From JAZQNF01 sp045641505 (GTDB taxonomy: Bacteria > Bacillota > Clostridia > Lachnospirales > Bianqueaceae): DNA of 9,588 nt. The notes under the pieces are model-generated. The model did not search any database, was not told the origin of the DNA, and saw only the letters and a program-made list of their open reading frames with translations. A program made the position numbers and the translations under genes. Where the stretch lies: the NCBI GenBank assembly GCA_045641505.1, contig JAZUHB010000041.1, positions 1 through 9,588 on the forward strand. Direction: 5' to 3'. Every line of letters starts with the position of its first letter. Within the stretch, counting starts at the first letter, position 1. Positions 7,030 through 9,588 of the stretch are shown one piece after another.

Positions 7030-7127
7030 TGGCGAGCTAAATGACCTCAAAATACCGCCGCTTTTGGGGACCGTACATTTTGAAAACGGATTTAGCTGGC
7101 CAATTGCCGCAAAATGGCGAGTTAAAA
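7030..7127. repeat. Long imperfect hairpin plus a solo copy of the motif (copies 5 to 7)
   Basis: TGGCGAGCTAAAT (7030-7042) and ATTTAGCTGGCCA (7090-7102) are reverse complements with one mismatch. Nested inside, TCAAAAT (7047-7053) pairs perfectly with ATTTTGA (7077-7083). Together they give a 73-nt structure with a small internal loop and a 23-nt apical loop. A further copy, TGGCGAGTTAAAA (7115-7127), lies 12 nt to the right in the same orientation as the left arm and could pair with 7090-7102 instead. The arms match those of the two hairpins near 6799 and 6861. Confidence 0.8.
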
Positions 7128-7266
7128 ATGCATAAAACACGCCCGCAAGCAAAAATCCGGTCCCTATTCCACGCAATCGCGCACTCACCAGCCCGGCCGG
7201 GACAGCCTGAAAAAACGGGCATTTCTTTGTCCTGCAGCCCTTCGGCATTGCTTCAGCTTCCCCGCC

Positions 7267-7887
7267 TCAGTATGACAGCGGAGAAGGCTCTTCGACGATC
7301 TTTCCTTCCTCCAGATAGATGACGCGGTCGACGCCGCACTCGTCCGGAATCCGGCCGTGAGAGGCCAGCACGACGATCTTTCCGGCCTCCTTGGCCCGAG
7401 AGATTTCGCTCGCCAGAACTGCCAGATTTTCCCGGTCCAACGCGTTGAAGGGCTCGTCCAGAAGCAGGACGTCGGGGTCCTCCATGAAGGCCTGGCAGAT
7501 GGCCAGACGCTGCCGCATGCCCAGCGAGAAGCGCTTGACGGGCTTATCCTTCACGTCGTACAAACTATAAAGCTTCAGGTAACGGAGGATTTCCTCGTCG
7601 CCGATCTTCCGGTTGATCGCCGCCAGATAGCGCAGATTGTAAAGGGCAGACTCGTTTTCCAGAAAAGCCGGCGTCTCGATGATGACACCGTAGCTGTAGG
7701 GAGCCGACACGGCGACCTCGCCTTCCGTCGGGCGGATCAGCCCGCAGAGAAGGCGGAGCAGCATGGTCTTGCCGGATCCGTTCGTGCCGGTCAGTGCGAC
7801 ACATTCGCCTTCCGAGAAGGCACAGGAAATCCCGTCCAGCACCTTACGCTGTTTCAGAATTTTCGTAACTTGCTTCACTTCGATCAT
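7267..7887 (-). CDS. ABC transporter ATP-binding protein, BcrA/LanF-like (E-loop type)
   Basis: The ATP-hydrolysing subunit, acting on the cytoplasmic face of the membrane, of a transporter whose membrane parts are the genes upstream. Walker A is GTNGSGKT (34-41). The usual Q-loop glutamine is replaced by Glu71 in VIIETPAF. The signature is FSLGMRQRL (120-128) instead of LSGGQ, Walker B is DVLLLDEP (139-146) with Glu145, the D-loop is NALD (148-151), and the switch histidine is His177 in LASHGR. SLGM signatures and an E-loop are known from lantibiotic self-protection (LanF) and bacitracin-type (BcrA) ATPases. At 206 aa it is compact and lacks the C-terminal extension of many relatives. The start at 7887 has AAGGAA about nine nt upstream, in the 18-nt gap after the previous gene. 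Last gene of its operon. The substrate is unknown; peptide antibiotic export is an inference from family features. Confidence 0.92.
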   Translation of the reverse strand: MIEVKQVTKILKQRKVLDGISCAFSEGECVALTGTNGSGKTMLLRLLCGLIRPTEGEVAVSAPYSYGVIIETPAFLENESALYNLRYLAAINRKIGDEEILRYLKLYSLYDVKDKPVKRFSLGMRQRLAICQAFMEDPDVLLLDEPFNALDRENLAVLASEISRAKEAGKIVVLASHGRIPDECGVDRVIYLEEGKIVEEPSPLSY

Positions 7888-7905
7888 GACGCGTATTCCT
7901 TTGCA

Positions 7906-8604
7906 TTACAGAGATTTCGAGGTTTTGAGGAGGCAGTCGCAGCGCGTGACACAACGGTAGGCCAACGCCCCGCCCCCAAGGGTCAGCAAAAACTTCAGAA
8001 CAAGCAACAGTCCCTTTCTCCGCATCCACAGAACCGATCCGGGGACGAACAGTCCGCAGATCAGGAAAAAATGACTTCCCAGCTTGATCAGCAGATAGGC
8101 AACAACGGATAAGAAGAACACCTTTTTCTCTTCTCCCAAAAGCAAAAACAGAGAAAACAGCAGCTCGAGCCACAGCACACAGGTCAGGAACGAGGAGAGA
8201 GCAAAAAAGCCCAGGAGCAGGAAATCGTCCGCCCCCGTCTGCGAGATGCGGCCGGCCAGAAAGCCTCCGAGCAAGGAGGCCGCGATTACGAGCGCTCCCC
8301 CCCACAGGGCCCGTGCGTGAATCCTCAGACTGCCCGCACGGCCCGTCCGCGTCATCAGAAACGGCAGCTGCTTGACCCTTTGGGATATTCCCGCCAGAAG
8401 AACGGAGATTACGGAAAAGTCGAGCACGAAAGAGAAGAAAAAGCGGGATGCGCTAAGCTCTCCTTCCGGCTTATCCGAAAGAAACAGCAGCTTCCCGATG
8501 CCCTCCAGCGGCTCCTTCCCGGCGAATCCAAGCTGCATGCCCGCGATTACCCAAAAGAAAAACACAAGCAAAAGGAATAAACCTATTCTTTCGATCCTAC
8601 GCAT
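7906..8604 (-). CDS. Polytopic membrane protein, probable ABC permease subunit
   Basis: A 232-aa hydrophobic protein with about six membrane segments (roughly 8-27, 55-74, 99-118, 127-157, 160-186, 196-216). The loop between segments 2 and 3 is basic (LMTRTGRAGSLRIHARALW, 83-101) and likely cytoplasmic, where it could meet the ATPase. The open frame runs upstream to 8949, but that part is a shadow of the next gene. I place the start at 8604 because AGGGAG (complement of 8611-8616) lies six nt before it and hydrophobic sequence begins there. It overlaps the upstream gene by 22 nt and is followed by the ATPase after 18 nt. Size and topology fit LanE/LanG-like or ABC-2 permeases, but I recognise no specific family. 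Confidence 0.75.
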   Translation of the reverse strand: MRRIERIGLFLLLVFFFWVIAGMQLGFAGKEPLEGIGKLLFLSDKPEGELSASRFFFSFVLDFSVISVLLAGISQRVKQLPFLMTRTGRAGSLRIHARALWGGALVIAASLLGGFLAGRISQTGADDFLLLGFFALSSFLTCVLWLELLFSLFLLLGEEKKVFFLSVVAYLLIKLGSHFFLICGLFVPGSVLWMRRKGLLLVLKFLLTLGGGALAYRCVTRCDCLLKTSKSL

Positions 8605-9248
8605 TCCAGTCTCCCTGATTCGAAATACAGACAGAGGGTGCCGCCCACGATGCAGAGAACAATGTACGCGCTGTAAACGACATTCTGCAGTTCCGCCGAG
8701 GATACGCCGGTAAGGATATAGAAAGATATGCCGATTACCGTAGCTATGAGCAGAAAATTCGCGGCAGTGACGACAGCAGCGGAAACCACACGCTTCCCCG
8801 TCCGGCAGTAAAGAGAGGCGGCAAACAGATACATTGCGTAGTAGTACAAAAACGCCCGCAGGAGAAGCACGAAATCGTCTAGCCAGAGGCCTTCCGCGGA
8901 CATCCCGCAGAGAAATCCGCAAAACACATACAGAAAGAACACCACGCATGAAACAAGGAGGGCAAACAAAAGGCCTTCCTTGATCTCGAAAGAAAACAAA
9001 TCCTTCACGCGCACAAGGCGAATCGGCTCCGCGTAAGGAAAAGTAAACAGCAGATAGGCCACGCCAACGCCGATGCTGTGCCAGAACAGATATTTCTGCG
9101 GAACGTCGAAGTATGTATCCAGAAAGTCTTCAAGAGTGCGGCATACAGCGGCGCCCTCAACCGGATCGAAGCAAAAAGCCCGCGCCAGATAGAAAACCGT
9201 CAGTGCCGCGGCAAGCAGAACAAGAACGGTAAGTTGGGATTTTCTCAT
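8583..9248 (-). CDS. Polytopic membrane protein, probable ABC permease subunit
   Basis: A 221-aa protein with about six membrane segments (roughly 5-25, 53-70, 91-115, 123-147, 154-180, 187-209). Between segments 2 and 3 a charged loop (AEPIRLVRVKDLFSFEIKEG, 73-92) probably faces the cytoplasm. It begins 3 nt after the stop codon of the truncated gene upstream (TGA-GCT-ATG), so it is probably translated by coupling; its own ribosome site is weak. It ends inside the start region of the 232-aa protein, overlapping it by 22 nt. It shares size and topology with that neighbour but shows no obvious sequence identity to it by eye. The role as a permease subunit is inferred from the operon with the ABC ATPase. 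Confidence 0.75.
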   Translation of the reverse strand: MRKSQLTVLVLLAAALTVFYLARAFCFDPVEGAAVCRTLEDFLDTYFDVPQKYLFWHSIGVGVAYLLFTFPYAEPIRLVRVKDLFSFEIKEGLLFALLVSCVVFFLYVFCGFLCGMSAEGLWLDDFVLLLRAFLYYYAMYLFAASLYCRTGKRVVSAAVVTAANFLLIATVIGISFYILTGVSSAELQNVVYSAYIVLCIVGGTLCLYFESGRLECVGSKE

Positions 9249-9251
9249 AGC

Positions 9252-9588
9252 TCAAACGTATTCCCTGCTTTGCTTTCTCAATCTGAGAAGATAGAAAAAA
9301 GCGGCTCCCAAAGTGTAGCACATCAGCGGGAACAAATATTTCCACCAGCCCTCCCAGCTCGGAGCGCCCAGCACATCCTCGATCGCCATAGTGATAAAAT
9401 CGAGAGAGAAATACTGAAGGGCACGGCCGAGACGGGTGTACACATTGCCGGCCGTCGAGCACAGGATAATCATTATGGCCGGAATCAGGATCGGAGCGGC
9501 CTGAAGCACGAAGCGGTTGGGAAACAGGATCTCCAGACTGCCGGCCAGAATATTCACCGCGCAGAGATTAGCCGACAGAAGCAATACG
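9252..9588 (-). CDS. Membrane protein, C-terminal part only (gene runs off the window)
   Basis: The frame is open to the right edge, so at least 111 codons are present and the 5' end is missing; a TTG at 9584 is probably internal. The visible part has hydrophobic segments at about 4-21, 27-46 and 84-100 (counted from that TTG) and ends in a basic cytoplasmic-type tail, RLRKQSREYV. The segment with GRALQYFSLDF (53-63) is amphipathic. It is the first gene seen in the minus-strand operon and lies 3 nt before the 221-aa membrane gene. It is probably a third membrane subunit of the same transporter. Confidence 0.65.
   Translation of the reverse strand, partial: VLLLSANLCAVNILAGSLEILFPNRFVLQAAPILIPAIMIILCSTAGNVYTRLGRALQYFSLDFITMAIEDVLGAPSWEGWWKYLFPLMCYTLGAAFFYLLRLRKQSREYV

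Larger units (their letters stand above)
6743..7266. other. Hairpin-rich non-coding region between convergent operons
   Basis: No convincing gene lies in these 524 bp. Frames of 93 codons (7041-7322, +), 100 codons (6946-7248, -) and 61 codons (7037-7222, -) have no good ribosome site, match no family I recognise and cross the inverted repeats. The region holds a GC-only hairpin (6754-6780), three hairpins built from a shared motif (6799-6830, 6861-6895, 7030-7102), a short direct repeat (6939-6957) and a small hairpin GCCGG/CCGGC (6998-7013). Part of it (7266 down to 6856) would be the 3' untranslated tail of the minus-strand ABC operon, ending at the terminator. Confidence 0.6.

Noticed and set aside
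6799..7127. CRISPR array
   Set aside because: The repeats are short, inverted and unevenly spaced, with no regular spacers and no cas genes nearby.
6743..7266. Insertion sequence remnant
   Set aside because: No transposase frame or fragment and no target-site duplication was seen; the inverted motifs alone are not enough.
6946..7322. Frames of about 60-100 codons in the intergenic region on both strands
   Set aside because: They overlap each other and the inverted repeats, lack ribosome sites and show no recognisable domain. One begins in the repeat region and runs into the end of the ATPase gene on the other strand.
8605..8949. N-terminal extension of the 232-aa membrane protein to a 347-aa protein
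   Set aside because: This part lies in another frame of the 221-aa membrane gene and is Arg/Cys-rich and non-hydrophobic. A clear AGGGAG site supports a start at 8604.

Overview
The window is a piece of bacterial chromosome. Its GC-rich left part is built around the two DNA gyrase genes, and a lower-GC part at the right end encodes an ABC transporter. The organism is probably a high-GC member of the Firmicutes, class Clostridia. GyrB lacks the large TOPRIM insertion of E. coli and ends close to the Bacillus GyrB (VEPRKQFIEQNAKYATNVDIF). GyrA has the Gram-positive style GDSSIYE segment, and ribosome binding sites are AGGAG/GGAGG-like. The gyrBA codons are strongly biased to C or G in third position. 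No rRNA or tRNA was seen to settle the taxonomy.

Layout, left to right. Positions 21-59 hold an intrinsic terminator that closes an upstream + strand transcription unit outside the window. A C-rich non-coding stretch follows with a 34-bp tandem repeat (102-179). A good sigma-70/sigma-A type promoter (304-332) then precedes a structured leader of about 240 nt. The + strand operon gyrB (582-2648), gyrA (2667-5225), a histidine phosphatase (5222-5953) and a short biotin protein ligase, birA (5958-6692), comes next and ends at a strong terminator (6711-6742). The genes are tightly packed: an 18-nt gap, then a 4-nt ATGA overlap, then a 4-nt gap. This suggests one transcript with translational coupling of gyrA to the phosphatase.

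Positions 6743-7266 contain no convincing gene but are rich in inverted repeats. Seven copies of a short motif (core GGCSAGYTA) form three hairpins plus one single copy. One hairpin has a T-tract and reads as a terminator for the - strand.

From 7267 to the right edge an operon lies on the - strand, convergent with the gyrase operon. In transcription order it has a truncated membrane protein (9252-9588, 5' end outside the window), a 221-aa polytopic membrane protein, a 232-aa polytopic membrane protein and a 206-aa ABC ATPase. The ATPase has a glutamate where the Q-loop glutamine normally sits and a SLGMRQR signature. Both are known from the BcrA/LanF group of peptide-antibiotic and lantibiotic self-protection exporters. 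The substrate is not known, and no peptide gene is visible in the window.

The gyrase part is ordinary in content. The parts worth a second look are the hairpin array between the two operons, the E-loop ABC transporter operon with three membrane subunits, the repeats and leader ahead of gyrB, and the coupling of a phosphatase and a biotin ligase to gyrase.
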